NCBI GenBank assembly: GCA_943788165.1
Contig: CALSPF010000002.1
Location: 62,001 to 126,000 of the forward strand
DNA from: an uncultured Flavobacteriaceae bacterium
GTDB taxonomy: Bacteria > Bacteroidota > Bacteroidia > Flavobacteriales > Flavobacteriaceae
Length of the DNA: 64,000 nt
Direction: 5' to 3'
A model generated the notes under the pieces. It had not been told where the DNA came from. It saw only the letters and a list, made by a program, of their open reading frames with translations, and did not search any database. Made by a program: the position numbers and the translations under genes. Below, one piece after another: positions 37,448 through 45,429 of this stretch. Every line of letters begins with the position of its first letter. Positions within the stretch are counted from its first letter, which is position 1.

Positions 37448-37520
37448 GTTCTTGTCAATGAGGGGGCAAATTTACAAAAAAAAAAATTCTAAACTGCTTT
37501 TACCCATAGTTTTATTAAGG

Positions 37521-38543
37521 TTAATCAATGTTGTATTCTGCATGACTTTCGCGATTGAAAAAGATTTCTCGTGCCATAAAGGAAGCTTCTTTAAAAGAAG
37601 TTGTTTCTGCGAGACCTTTCCCAGCAATATCAAAAGCCGTCCCGTGGTCTGGAGAAGTCCGCACTTTATCAAGTCCTGCTGTAAAATTAACTCCCTTCCC
37701 AAAGGTAAGTGTTTTGAACGGTATAAGGCCCTGATCGTGATAGGTGGCTAAAACAGCGTCAAACTTTTGAGGTAGGTCTGTTCCAAAAAAACTGTCAGCA
37801 GCATAAGGACCAAAAACCATGGTTCCTTTGGTGTAAATTTCTTTTAACGTTGGTCGAAGTACGGTATCATCTTCCTCGCCTATTACGCCTTTATCTCCTG
37901 TATGCGGGTTGATTCCCAGCAAAGCGATTTTCGGTTTTGCAATGCCAAAATCGTGCTGTAAAGAAGTTTTCATATTGGCTACCTTCTTCTTAATTAACTC
38001 GGGTGTTATGGCTTGTGCTACTTCGCTTACCGGAATGTGGTCCGTCAATAAACCTACTTTTAACGTATCGGTAACCATAAACATAAGACTTTCTCCCGTG
38101 AGTTCTTTGGCCAAATAATCGGTATGACCAGGAAATGCAAATGTCTCTGACTGAACATTGTGCTTGTTTAGTGGAGCTGTTACCAAAACGTCCACCTTTC
38201 CCTCTTTTAGGGCTTGAGTTGCGGCTTTAAAAGAAGCTAAGGCTAATACGCCTCCCTCAGGCGTTTCCTCTCCAAACAATGTTGTAAAAGGAGCTTTGAG
38301 CACCTCAACAACATTGAGCTGATTACTGCTGCTTTTATTTCCCAAAACATAAGACGCAAAAGAGGTTTGAAGATTGAAATGCTTCCGTTGAAAACTAAGC
38401 AATTTGGTGCTCGCAAATACAATGGGGGTAAAGAAGTTAAACATGCGTTTGTCTTCAAACATTTTCAAGATAATCTCGATACCAACTCCATTTGGATCTC
38501 CAATGGAAATACCCAATTTAATTTTTCGTTCTCTTCCGTCCAT
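37521..38543 (-). CDS. pdxA: 4-hydroxythreonine-4-phosphate dehydrogenase
   Basis: Oxidises 4-phosphohydroxy-L-threonine in the DXP-dependent pyridoxal-phosphate pathway. 340 residues from ATG 38543; the frame extends ten residues further to 38573, overlapping the divergent ribE promoter. GISIGDPNGVGIEIILK, the His in FPGHTDYLAKEL and the metal-binding HDQGLIPFK and TSPDHGTAFDIAGKG segments are visible. PLP made by this pathway is needed by Alr, encoded nearby. Confidence 0.95.
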   Translation of the reverse strand: MDGRERKIKLGISIGDPNGVGIEIILKMFEDKRMFNFFTPIVFASTKLLSFQRKHFNLQTSFASYVLGNKSSSNQLNVVEVLKAPFTTLFGEETPEGGVLALASFKAATQALKEGKVDVLVTAPLNKHNVQSETFAFPGHTDYLAKELTGESLMFMVTDTLKVGLLTDHIPVSEVAQAITPELIKKKVANMKTSLQHDFGIAKPKIALLGINPHTGDKGVIGEEDDTVLRPTLKEIYTKGTMVFGPYAADSFFGTDLPQKFDAVLATYHDQGLIPFKTLTFGKGVNFTAGLDKVRTSPDHGTAFDIAGKGLAETTSFKEASFMAREIFFNRESHAEYNID

Positions 38544-38558
38544 TGCCTGATTATTTGC

Positions 38559-38578
38559 TACTTTTGAAAACAAAGTTA
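38559..38578. promoter_or_regulatory. back-to-back -7 elements for ribE (plus) and pdxA (minus)
   Basis: TACTTTTG at 38559-38566 on the plus strand and TAACTTTG at 38578-38571 on the minus strand both match TANNTTTG exactly. They sit 4 bp apart in the 53-bp divergent gap, so the two vitamin-biosynthesis genes may compete for RNA polymerase. -33 elements are not clear. Confidence 0.4.
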
Positions 38579-38596
38579 AACAATATCAACGAGCTT

Positions 38597-39184
38597 ATGT
38601 TTACAGGAATTATAGAAGATTTTGGGACCATTACAAAACTGGAAAAAGAAAACGAAAATTTGCACTTGAGTCTAGAAAGTTCCATTACAGCAGAATTAAA
38701 AATCGATCAAAGTGTTGCTCATAATGGTGTGTGTTTAACCGTCGTTAAAATTGATAGAAATCAATACACCGTGACAGCCATAAAAGAAACCCTCGAAAAA
38801 ACAAACCTCTCTACCTGGAAAGTTGGTGCTAAAATAAACCTTGAACGCGCCATGAAATTGGGCGCTCGACTAGATGGACATATTGTACAAGGCCATGTCG
38901 ACCAAGTCGGAAGTTGTACAGAGGTAAAAGAAGAAGGGGGTAGCTGGGTGTTTTCATTCGAATATGACCTTTCGCAAAAGAATATTACCATTGAGAAAGG
39001 ATCAATTACAGTCAATGGGACAAGTTTAACAGTAGTGAATTCAGGAATAAGCACCTTTTCTGTCGCCATTATTCCATACACCTATGAACACACCAATTTT
39101 CACACCTTTGAAAAAGGAACTCTGGTCAATTTAGAGTTTGATGTAGTGGGGAAATACATCACCAAAATGCAGCAACTCAGGTAA
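38597..39184 (+). CDS. ribE: riboflavin synthase, alpha chain
   Basis: Dismutates two 6,7-dimethyl-8-ribityllumazines to riboflavin. 195 residues from ATG 38597; the frame extends to 38543 without family support, whereas MFTGIIEDFG is the universal start. The two lumazine-binding barrels show the expected internal duplication: SVAHNGVCLTVV with GHIVQGHVDQVG in the first, and GSITVNGTSLTVV in the second. Divergent from pdxA. Confidence 0.96.
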   Translation: MFTGIIEDFGTITKLEKENENLHLSLESSITAELKIDQSVAHNGVCLTVVKIDRNQYTVTAIKETLEKTNLSTWKVGAKINLERAMKLGARLDGHIVQGHVDQVGSCTEVKEEGGSWVFSFEYDLSQKNITIEKGSITVNGTSLTVVNSGISTFSVAIIPYTYEHTNFHTFEKGTLVNLEFDVVGKYITKMQQLR

Positions 39185-39221
39185 ATCAATAAAATTCGTA
39201 CCTTAACGCTAAACTATTTTT

Positions 39222-40490
39222 ATGCACATTCTTGAAATCTCCACTGTTTTACTTGTCATTGCATCTGCGTTTTCGCTCGTCAATCTTCGGATACTTAAAC
39301 TTCCTCTTACAATTGGGTTAATGGTTCAAGGCCTAATAATGTCGTTTGTTATTTTAGGAATTGGTACGGTCTATCCACCTTTTTTGGATAAAGCAACCGC
39401 CTTGACACAAACCTTTGATTTCAGTGAATTACTCGTCAATGTAATGTTGCCTTTTTTGCTTTTTGCAGGAGCCATTGGAGTGAATGTCCATGAATTACTC
39501 AAAGACAAAACAACCATTTTATTTCTCGCAAGTTTTGGTGTCCTCTTTTCAACTTTTGCCGTTGGAAGCGGATTGTACTGGCTCATTCAACAGCCCTTTC
39601 TTGGAATGAGCGCTTTTGGACTAACCTATGTTGATTGTTTGCTTTTTGGGTCATTGATCGCACCCACAGACCCCATTGCAGTTTTGGCAATGGTTAAGAA
39701 AATGAACTTATCCTCCATAACTGAAACCCGGATTGCGGGAGAATCTCTTTTTAATGACGGAATTGGTGTGGTTGTGTTTTTAACTCTTTTAAGCATAAAA
39801 GCTGAAGGAGTAGAAAACATTACGGCTGCCAGCGTTGGTCTTTTGTTTGTTACCGAAGTTATTGGTGGTATCGCCTTGGGTTCACTTATGGGCTACTTTG
39901 GACTTAAGCTTTTAAAATATATTGAAAACGAACACATTGAATTAGAAGTCTTGGTTACCCTTTCAATGGTTTTATTGCTTCCCCTTATCTCCCACTATTT
40001 TCATTTTTCTGCCGTCTTGGGAATTGTCGTTATGGGATTATTCCTCAATCGAAACATCGACACCGACAAAGAAGAAGAAGGTGTTCAAAAAGCCATGGGA
40101 GATTATGTCTATAAATTTTGGCATTTGATTGATGAAACCCTAAACGCCATCTTATTTATTTTAATTGGAATTGAAATCATCCCGCTATTCAAAGAAGTAC
40201 AAAGCAGCTTTTTTGTTCTCTCCTTCTTTGTGGTTATTTGGGTGGTCTTCTCGCGTTGGGTTGGGGTAACAGTTCCTATCAGCATATTGTCGATCCGCAA
40301 AAAATTTGAACCTAAAACAGCTTTAATCATTACTTGGGGTGGCCTACGCGGAGGCCTAAGTATTGCGCTTGCATTGAATTTACCCGATGCACTTGGGGAA
40401 GGAAAATCCTTGATTTTATTCCTCACTTATGCGGTTGTCTTGTTTACCATTTTAGTACAAGGCTTGACATTGAAAAAAATTGTAAAATAA
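39222..40490 (+). CDS. Na+/H+ antiporter (NhaP/CPA1 type)
   Basis: 422 residues, about 12 hydrophobic segments. The CPA1 core ion-binding region is LIAPTDPIAVLAMVKK, followed by ETRIAGESLFNDGIGVVVFL, and the late TWGGLRGGLSIALALNLP motif is also present. These enzymes exchange protons for Na+ (or K+) for pH and salt homeostasis, consistent with a marine organism. There is no cytoplasmic regulatory tail. The gene is followed by the small RNA/sORF unit. Confidence 0.92.
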   Translation: MHILEISTVLLVIASAFSLVNLRILKLPLTIGLMVQGLIMSFVILGIGTVYPPFLDKATALTQTFDFSELLVNVMLPFLLFAGAIGVNVHELLKDKTTILFLASFGVLFSTFAVGSGLYWLIQQPFLGMSAFGLTYVDCLLFGSLIAPTDPIAVLAMVKKMNLSSITETRIAGESLFNDGIGVVVFLTLLSIKAEGVENITAASVGLLFVTEVIGGIALGSLMGYFGLKLLKYIENEHIELEVLVTLSMVLLLPLISHYFHFSAVLGIVVMGLFLNRNIDTDKEEEGVQKAMGDYVYKFWHLIDETLNAILFILIGIEIIPLFKEVQSSFFVLSFFVVIWVVFSRWVGVTVPISILSIRKKFEPKTALIITWGGLRGGLSIALALNLPDALGEGKSLILFLTYAVVLFTILVQGLTLKKIVK

Positions 40491-40512
40491 TTTTTAGCCT
40501 CTCTTTTTTCTG

Positions 40513-40520
40513 CTAAATTT
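40513..40520 (+). promoter_or_regulatory. candidate -7 element of the small RNA/sORF unit
   Basis: TAAATTTG matches TANNTTTG exactly, 23 bp after the antiporter stop. Transcription would begin at about 40527, ahead of the hairpin. No good -33 element is seen; only a T-rich stretch lies upstream. Confidence 0.4.
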
Positions 40521-40583
40521 GTCTTGAGCAGTTCGCACTGTGACAACAGTGATGTTTAACTTAATGTAGAAAGGAGGTGTCTT

Positions 40584-40646
40584 ATGTCTTATAAACAACA
40601 TTTGGGGAGTAACGGACAAAAGCCGCCTTATATCAAGGCTTCTTAA
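40584..40646 (+). CDS. 20-aa small ORF behind an exceptionally strong Shine-Dalgarno sequence
   Basis: Encodes MSYKQHLGSNGQKPPYIKAS. The ribosome-binding site AAGGAGGTG (40571-40579) is followed by the ATG 4 nt later (6 nt after AAGGAGG). This is striking because the other gene starts I inspected in the window have no such sequence and flavobacterial ribosomes normally occlude their anti-Shine-Dalgarno. The peptide is hydrophilic and basic, with no signal or membrane segment, and resembles nothing I know. It could be a true small protein or a leader peptide whose translation is the regulatory event. Confidence 0.5.
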   Translation: MSYKQHLGSNGQKPPYIKAS

Positions 40647-40671
40647 TCCTACTCCTTATCTATTTTAACAT

Positions 40672-40706
40672 AAAGCAGGCCGATGGGTCTGCTTTTTTTA
40701 TTTTTC
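40672..40706 (+). terminator. rho-independent terminator of the small RNA/sORF unit
   Basis: AAAGCAGGCC - GATG - GGTCTGCTTT forms a ten-pair stem (one G-U wobble) followed by a long T-tract. It is the strongest plus-strand terminator between the antiporter and the oxygenase. A separate TACTTTTA at 40710-40717 may serve the downstream oxygenase. Confidence 0.8.
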
Positions 40707-40734
40707 TCGTACTTTTATTGAACACTAATATAAC

Positions 40735-41676
40735 ATGAAAAACATCCCACGAGTCGATTTGTCTGACTTTTTATCCAATGATCCCAAACGCAAGAATGCG
40801 TTTATTTCCAGTATAGGAAAAGCCTTTGAAGATATTGGTTTTGTGATTTTAAAAGGACATTATTTAACAGAAGAGCATACCCAAAAACTGTATCGTGAAA
40901 TCAATACTTTTTTTGCACTCCCAGAAGAAATCAAAAGCAATTATGAGATCGAAGGACTGGCTGGTCAACGCGGGTATACGGCTTTTGGAAAAGAAAGTGC
41001 GAAAGGAAAAAAAGAAGGTGATTTGAAAGAGTTTTGGCACTTTGGGCAATACAATATTCCCGAAACAGGTCCGCTTTATCCCGAAAACATTATTGTGAAA
41101 GAAGTCCCTAAATTTAACACCATTGGGAAAGAGGTTTTTCAATTATTGGGAAAGACGGGACAATCCATTTTGCAGGCCATCGCCCTTCACTTAAAACTAG
41201 AGGAAGATTACTTTGACGCTTTTGTGACCTATGGCAATTCTATTCTGCGGCCCATTCACTATCCGCCCATTACCCAAGAACCCAAAAATGCCGTTCGGGC
41301 TGCAGCGCATGGAGACATAAACCTAATCACCCTATTGATGGGTGCCCAGGGTCGAGGCTTACAAGTATTGACCAAAGAAAACGAATGGATCGATGCCATT
41401 GCAGAAGAAGGAGAACTGATCGTTAACCTAGGAGATATGATGGCGCGTCTGACCAATAACTTCTTGAAATCTACACAACATCAGGTCATTAATCCTCCCA
41501 AAAAACATTGGGGAAGTTCGCGCTACTCAATTCCTTTTTTCATGCACCCCAGCCCCGATATGCCGCTCAATTGTTTACCCAGTTGTGTTTCAGAAAAACA
41601 ACCCAAAGCCTCTGAAGATTGTACCGCAGGAGAATATCTTACCGAACGTCTGATTGAACTTGGCCTAATAAAATAA
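40735..41676 (+). CDS. isopenicillin N synthase-like 2-oxoglutarate/Fe(II) oxygenase
   Basis: 313 residues. The N-terminal DIOX_N domain has PRVDLSDFL and AFEDIGFVILKGHYL. The C-terminal double-stranded beta-helix holds the iron ligands in AAHGDINLITLLMG (HxD) and STQHQVINPP (His), with RYSIPFFMHP supplying the RxS 2-oxoglutarate contact. Members are non-haem oxygenases of diverse small molecules; the substrate cannot be deduced and this is not evidence for antibiotic synthesis. It is followed closely by the ABA4-like and PepSY genes, in an apparent three-gene operon. Confidence 0.88.
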   Translation: MKNIPRVDLSDFLSNDPKRKNAFISSIGKAFEDIGFVILKGHYLTEEHTQKLYREINTFFALPEEIKSNYEIEGLAGQRGYTAFGKESAKGKKEGDLKEFWHFGQYNIPETGPLYPENIIVKEVPKFNTIGKEVFQLLGKTGQSILQAIALHLKLEEDYFDAFVTYGNSILRPIHYPPITQEPKNAVRAAAHGDINLITLLMGAQGRGLQVLTKENEWIDAIAEEGELIVNLGDMMARLTNNFLKSTQHQVINPPKKHWGSSRYSIPFFMHPSPDMPLNCLPSCVSEKQPKASEDCTAGEYLTERLIELGLIK

Positions 41677-41680
41677 AATC

Positions 41681-42112
41681 ATGCTCAATACGGATTCTCT
41701 CTTTTCTATTGCCAATGTATTCATCCTCTTAAATTGGCTTCCGCTCTTGTTGGCGCCCCAATCAAAGCTTACCCAAAAATTAATTCAATTTCCTTTTATT
41801 CCCCTTGTGCTGAGTGTCTTTTATCTCTTTTTTTTAATTGGGGATGGCGGTCTTGGAGAAGCAGATTTCACCAGCCTTGATGGAATATTAACCCTTTACC
41901 ACAATGCCAGCCCAGAAGCAGCTGCTGCTGGTTGGATGCACTACCTTGCCTTTGACTATTGGGTGGGCTGCTGGATGCTTCGTGATGCACAGGGAAAGGC
42001 GTTACCCCATGGATTGATTCTTCTCCCCTTACTGTGTACATTTATGTTAGGACCCATTGGAATTTTAACCTATGTTCTCTTTAGTCAAAGCTATTTAAAA
42101 CTAAAAAAATGA
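41681..42112 (+). CDS. ABA4-like (DUF4281) membrane protein
   Basis: 143 residues with four hydrophobic segments. The conserved ABA4/DUF4281 stretch is AGWMHYLAFDYWVGCWMLRD, with the terminal segment LCTFMLGPIGILTYVL. In plants ABA4 is needed for neoxanthin formation; bacterial members have no firm role. It is 4 bp after the oxygenase gene and its stop overlaps the PepSY start (ATGA), so the three are coupled. Confidence 0.85.
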   Translation: MLNTDSLFSIANVFILLNWLPLLLAPQSKLTQKLIQFPFIPLVLSVFYLFFLIGDGGLGEADFTSLDGILTLYHNASPEAAAAGWMHYLAFDYWVGCWMLRDAQGKALPHGLILLPLLCTFMLGPIGILTYVLFSQSYLKLKK

Positions 42113-42807
42113 GGTATACAACCATTAACAGGTTCAGAAAAACACATCGCTTTTTAGGTCTCTTTATTGGGATACAGTTCTTGTTTTGGACCATTTCTGG
42201 TCTGTATTTTAGTTGGACCGATATTGATGAAGTTCACGGAGATCACTACCTTAAAAAGCCAACCCCAGTTGCCATAAATACTGGACTAATCGCTGATTCT
42301 CTCTTCCATAATCTTTCCTTCCCAATCCATGAATTGGAAGTGAAAACAATTGGTCAAAGCCCGTTCTTTTGGGTAAATGACTCCCTCTTGATACACCCCA
42401 AAACAGGTGAAATTATTACCGAAATAAGCCCTCAACAAGCTGTGGCCGTTGTGCAAGCAAATGTACTTCCGCAATACATTCCTCAAAAAATAGAACGCAT
42501 TACAGAAGTTGGTCCACACAGTGAATACCGTGGTCGCCCCTTACCCGCTTTCCGTATCGCGCTATCTGGAGAGGGTAATCCCATTGCATACGTTAATGCG
42601 CGTAATGGAAACTTTCAACGCATTCGACACACCCAATGGCGATGGTTTGATTTTTTATGGATGACCCATACCATGGACTATCAAGGGCGGGATAATTTTA
42701 ATACCCTGCTTTTGCGAGCCTTTTCATTACTTGGACTGATAACTGTTTTAAGTGGGTTTGCTTTGGCCTTTGTTACCTCAAATTGGCGTATGAAAAAGCA
42801 GGCTTAA
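42109..42807 (+). CDS. PepSY domain-containing membrane protein
   Basis: 232 residues. An N-terminal membrane helix (HRFLGLFIGIQFLFWTISGL) of the PepSY-associated type, a periplasmic PepSY-like region (about residues 35-190, with HPKTGEIITEIS and YVNARNGNFQRIRHTQWRWF), and a C-terminal helix (LLGLITVLSGFALAFV). Related proteins accompany ferric reductases or iron uptake. Its stop overlaps the stop of the convergent 54-aa gene. Confidence 0.85.
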   Translation: MRYTTINRFRKTHRFLGLFIGIQFLFWTISGLYFSWTDIDEVHGDHYLKKPTPVAINTGLIADSLFHNLSFPIHELEVKTIGQSPFFWVNDSLLIHPKTGEIITEISPQQAVAVVQANVLPQYIPQKIERITEVGPHSEYRGRPLPAFRIALSGEGNPIAYVNARNGNFQRIRHTQWRWFDFLWMTHTMDYQGRDNFNTLLLRAFSLLGLITVLSGFALAFVTSNWRMKKQA

Positions 42808-42968
42808 TCTTCCTTTTTTGATGATAGCATTAGCTCTATTAAAAGCCCAATAAGCCCAAACAAAAATCCTATAATAAAACCTTCTGTATGTGATCTTCCT
42901 TTGCGTTCTGCAATAAAAGCGCCGAGTGCTCCAAAAACAATTCCAATGGCTAGTAAGGTATAAATCAT
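42804..42968 (-). CDS. 54-aa small two-helix membrane protein (too short for most gene callers)
   Basis: Begins MIYTLLAIGIVFGALGAFIA and continues with the basic loop ERKGRSHTEG, a second glycine-rich hydrophobic segment FIIGFLFGLIGLLIELML and the charged tail SSKKED. The RKGRS...GFxxGxxxGxxG layout recalls short two-helix membrane proteins found beside many unrelated genes. It starts 8 bp after the TonB receptor stop on the same strand, so it is likely the last gene of the metal-uptake group. There is no other gene in 42808-42976. Confidence 0.7.
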   Translation of the reverse strand: MIYTLLAIGIVFGALGAFIAERKGRSHTEGFIIGFLFGLIGLLIELMLSSKKED

Positions 42969-42976
42969 ATCTAATA

Positions 42977-45376
42977 TTAAAAGGTGTAGGATAACTCTAG
43001 CCTAAAGTTTCTACCTGTATCCCCAGCAAAATAGCGGAGTCTATTCAAATAATTACGGTAATCTACATTAAAAACATTATCGATACCTAAACGGATTTCC
43101 CATTGCTTATTGATTAAATAAATAGCCTCAGAATGGAATAGACCATACGATTCCGGTGGAGTGCTAACATCAACAATATCTCTTACTATTTCTCCATTTT
43201 CGATGAAATTATATTCAAAATTAAAATCCGGGAAACGATTTTGCCTTCCTACATATTCACTAGTTAAACGAATTTTAAGTCTGGAGATTTTCATTGGACT
43301 ATAAAGTAATTCGTTTAACATATTAAATGGAGGAATATCTACAATGGGTTCTCCCTGTCCTGTTGAAGCCTCTACCCAACTAGCTGTTCCTTTATAAGAG
43401 AATCCTTGGCTAAATTGATACCTAAGGTCTATATCTATTCCTTGTAATAATGCCTTTGCTATTTGTTGATAATTTGCTTGAATCACTGAAATACTTCGTG
43501 TTTGGCGAATACCCACTGGCTGTAAATATAAATAGTTTCTAACCGAAGACCTGTATCCAGAAATAGAATACGACAATTTTCCTTGTTTTTTTTCAAATGA
43601 CACCAAGGATTTAATCGCTTTTTCCTGAACCAATCGCAACTCCCCCGTCTCATAACGAGAATTAGCATGATGCAAACCATCACTAAATAATTCTGCGGGA
43701 TTAGGAGAACGAGTAATATAACCTATATTCACAAGAAGATAGGTGTTAGCCCCAAGAAACTGCTTTAAACCTAGAGAGGCAGAAAGATTTCCGAATTTTT
43801 TGATTTGTTGGGTTAAGTGTTGTCCTAAATTTGAAGTACTGAGAATTGTAGATGAAAAGTCTAAGTGATAATTCCGTGTATCCCAATCAGCTATCCTATA
43901 AAACTTATAGGCATCAATATGATTGTAATCATAACGAAAGCCTAGTTCTGCGTTAAAATCATTAGAAGGTATGTATTCACTTATCCAATATCCTCCTAAT
44001 TTGTAATAACTGTAATCTGGAATCAATCGTCGAACGCCCGTATCTGGGTTAGAAAAGTTTTTCTGTATTTGTGCGGAAACCCCAGTATTCCATCGAAAAC
44101 TATCGTTCAGTTCTCCCTGCATATTCATCCCCAAATCATGTGTTTGCAAGTGAATGTCTAGCGCAGGTCTAAATTTAAACTCTCCCCTACGAAGGTCATA
44201 CTCTTTTCGGAGATTCGATTGAAAACCATAATGAATATCCCATTTGAAATGATTATTAATACGTCGATTGTATTGACTGTTAAAACTGTGATGAGTTATG
44301 TTTTGCTGCGGACTTTTTAACTTTCTAGTCCAAGGTAATATAACCAGAGGGTATTCACTTTTTATACCCCTCGCCAGGTCGCCAACAGACCCCAGGTGAG
44401 CCGCGGCTAAAATTCCAGTTTGCTTTTCAAAAAAACTATAATTAATTCTCCATTCTTGTGTAATCGTATTACGTCCAAAATTTACTTTTGCGTGTTGTTC
44501 TCGGTTACCGGTATTAGATAAGACGTAATTTGGATTCTCAAGGTCTCCAGAATTTTTTAAAGAAACCGTCCCTCCAAAATAAAATCCATTGAAAAAAGTC
44601 TTTGTAATGTCTGCCAAAAAAAAACCTCCTTTTCCTTGTTCCTGAAAACCTGTGGATATAACACCCAACAAACTGTCCTTAAGAAGATGTTTTTGTGGAA
44701 TAAGTTGCAATACTCCTCCAATGGCATCTCCTGCAAATTTTAATGACGTAGCTCCTTTAATTAACCGAAGTTCATGGGCTCCATTAATATCAATACTAGG
44801 TGCATGATCCGCCCCCCATTCATGATCTTGTAGTCGAATTCCATTATTTACGATTGCCAATCGAGAACCAGAAACTCCATGTACAACCGGTTTAACTATT
44901 GCATTCCCCGTTTTTATACTTGATACACCCGATAATTGTGCTAGTGCGTCTCCTAAATTTTGAGCGCGAAATCGATTAATTTCCTCCTTTGATAAAGCAC
45001 TTTCAACCCCAGTTTTAGTAATGCTTTTTTGGGCTAAATCAGTAACTATAATTTCTTTTAAAGTGGTTATATGGTGTTCTAAATAAAAACGTTTTAAAAT
45101 GTTTGATGGTGAATTAATCTTAACTGTAATCGGCATGCAATCAACATGTTCTAGTAACAACGTGAAGGACTGCTTGCATAAGGCGGGGAAAACAAATTTT
45201 CCGTTGAAGAGTGTTTCAATTTGCCTGTTCTCTTCTACTAAGGTGACTTTCACTCCCTCTAAAACATGATTATCATGTAGATCATAAACCACACCAAAGA
45301 TTGATTTATCACACTCCTGTGCAGAAGCAAAGGCTGACACTAAAAATAAACATGAAAAGAAAATATTTTTAATCAA
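42977..45376 (-). CDS. TonB-dependent receptor, zinc/metal-receptor (ZnuD)-like
   Basis: 799 residues with signal peptide (SCLFLVSAFASAQ), a CarboxypepD_reg-like domain (about residues 25-110), a plug and a barrel ending in Phe. The plug contains KPVVHGVSGSRLAIVNNGIR, QDHEWGADHAPSIDINGAHE and LRLIKGATSLKFAGDAIGGV, a combination typical of receptors of the ZnuD/metal branch rather than siderophore receptors. The linked His-rich protein upstream supports metal import. The exact metal is inference; Zn is my first guess, Cu or haem are alternatives. Confidence 0.85.
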   Translation of the reverse strand: MIKNIFFSCLFLVSAFASAQECDKSIFGVVYDLHDNHVLEGVKVTLVEENRQIETLFNGKFVFPALCKQSFTLLLEHVDCMPITVKINSPSNILKRFYLEHHITTLKEIIVTDLAQKSITKTGVESALSKEEINRFRAQNLGDALAQLSGVSSIKTGNAIVKPVVHGVSGSRLAIVNNGIRLQDHEWGADHAPSIDINGAHELRLIKGATSLKFAGDAIGGVLQLIPQKHLLKDSLLGVISTGFQEQGKGGFFLADITKTFFNGFYFGGTVSLKNSGDLENPNYVLSNTGNREQHAKVNFGRNTITQEWRINYSFFEKQTGILAAAHLGSVGDLARGIKSEYPLVILPWTRKLKSPQQNITHHSFNSQYNRRINNHFKWDIHYGFQSNLRKEYDLRRGEFKFRPALDIHLQTHDLGMNMQGELNDSFRWNTGVSAQIQKNFSNPDTGVRRLIPDYSYYKLGGYWISEYIPSNDFNAELGFRYDYNHIDAYKFYRIADWDTRNYHLDFSSTILSTSNLGQHLTQQIKKFGNLSASLGLKQFLGANTYLLVNIGYITRSPNPAELFSDGLHHANSRYETGELRLVQEKAIKSLVSFEKKQGKLSYSISGYRSSVRNYLYLQPVGIRQTRSISVIQANYQQIAKALLQGIDIDLRYQFSQGFSYKGTASWVEASTGQGEPIVDIPPFNMLNELLYSPMKISRLKIRLTSEYVGRQNRFPDFNFEYNFIENGEIVRDIVDVSTPPESYGLFHSEAIYLINKQWEIRLGIDNVFNVDYRNYLNRLRYFAGDTGRNFRLELSYTF

Positions 45377-45391
45377 TACCTGAAAATGTAT

Positions 45392-45426
45392 AAAAAGGCC
45401 ATTCTTGGTTTAAGAATGGCCTTTTT
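45392..45426 (-). terminator. 15-bp perfect stem terminator or attenuator upstream of the receptor
   Basis: AAAAAGGCCATTCTT - 5-nt loop - AAGAATGGCCTTTTT is a perfect 15-pair stem with T-tracts on both sides. It lies in the 53-bp gap between the lipoprotein stop and the receptor ATG, on genes running the same way. It may end the lipoprotein mRNA or reduce read-through to the receptor. Confidence 0.85.
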
Positions 45427-45429
45427 TTA

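Larger units (their letters stand above)
40527..40706 (+). ncRNA. putative structured small RNA or leader with strong anti-16S complementarity
   Basis: The predicted transcript is about 180 nt. In order it holds: a hairpin CACTGT-GACA-ACAGTG (40536-40551); AGAAAGGAGGTG (40568-40579), a perfect 12-nt complement of the expected Bacteroidetes 16S rRNA tail CACCUCCUUUCU; a 20-codon ORF (40584-40646); a small hairpin GCCTT-ATATC-AAGGC (40625-40639) within the ORF end; CTCCTT (40652-40657), which can pair with AAGGAG of the ribosome-binding site; and a strong terminator. It either stands alone or acts as an attenuating leader for the oxygenase operon that starts 30 bp later. I cannot assign it to a known RNA family. 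Confidence 0.5.

Noticed and set aside
40735-41676. Beta-lactam biosynthesis gene, because of isopenicillin N synthase similarity
   Set aside because: The family is broad; no peptide synthetase or other antibiotic genes lie nearby.
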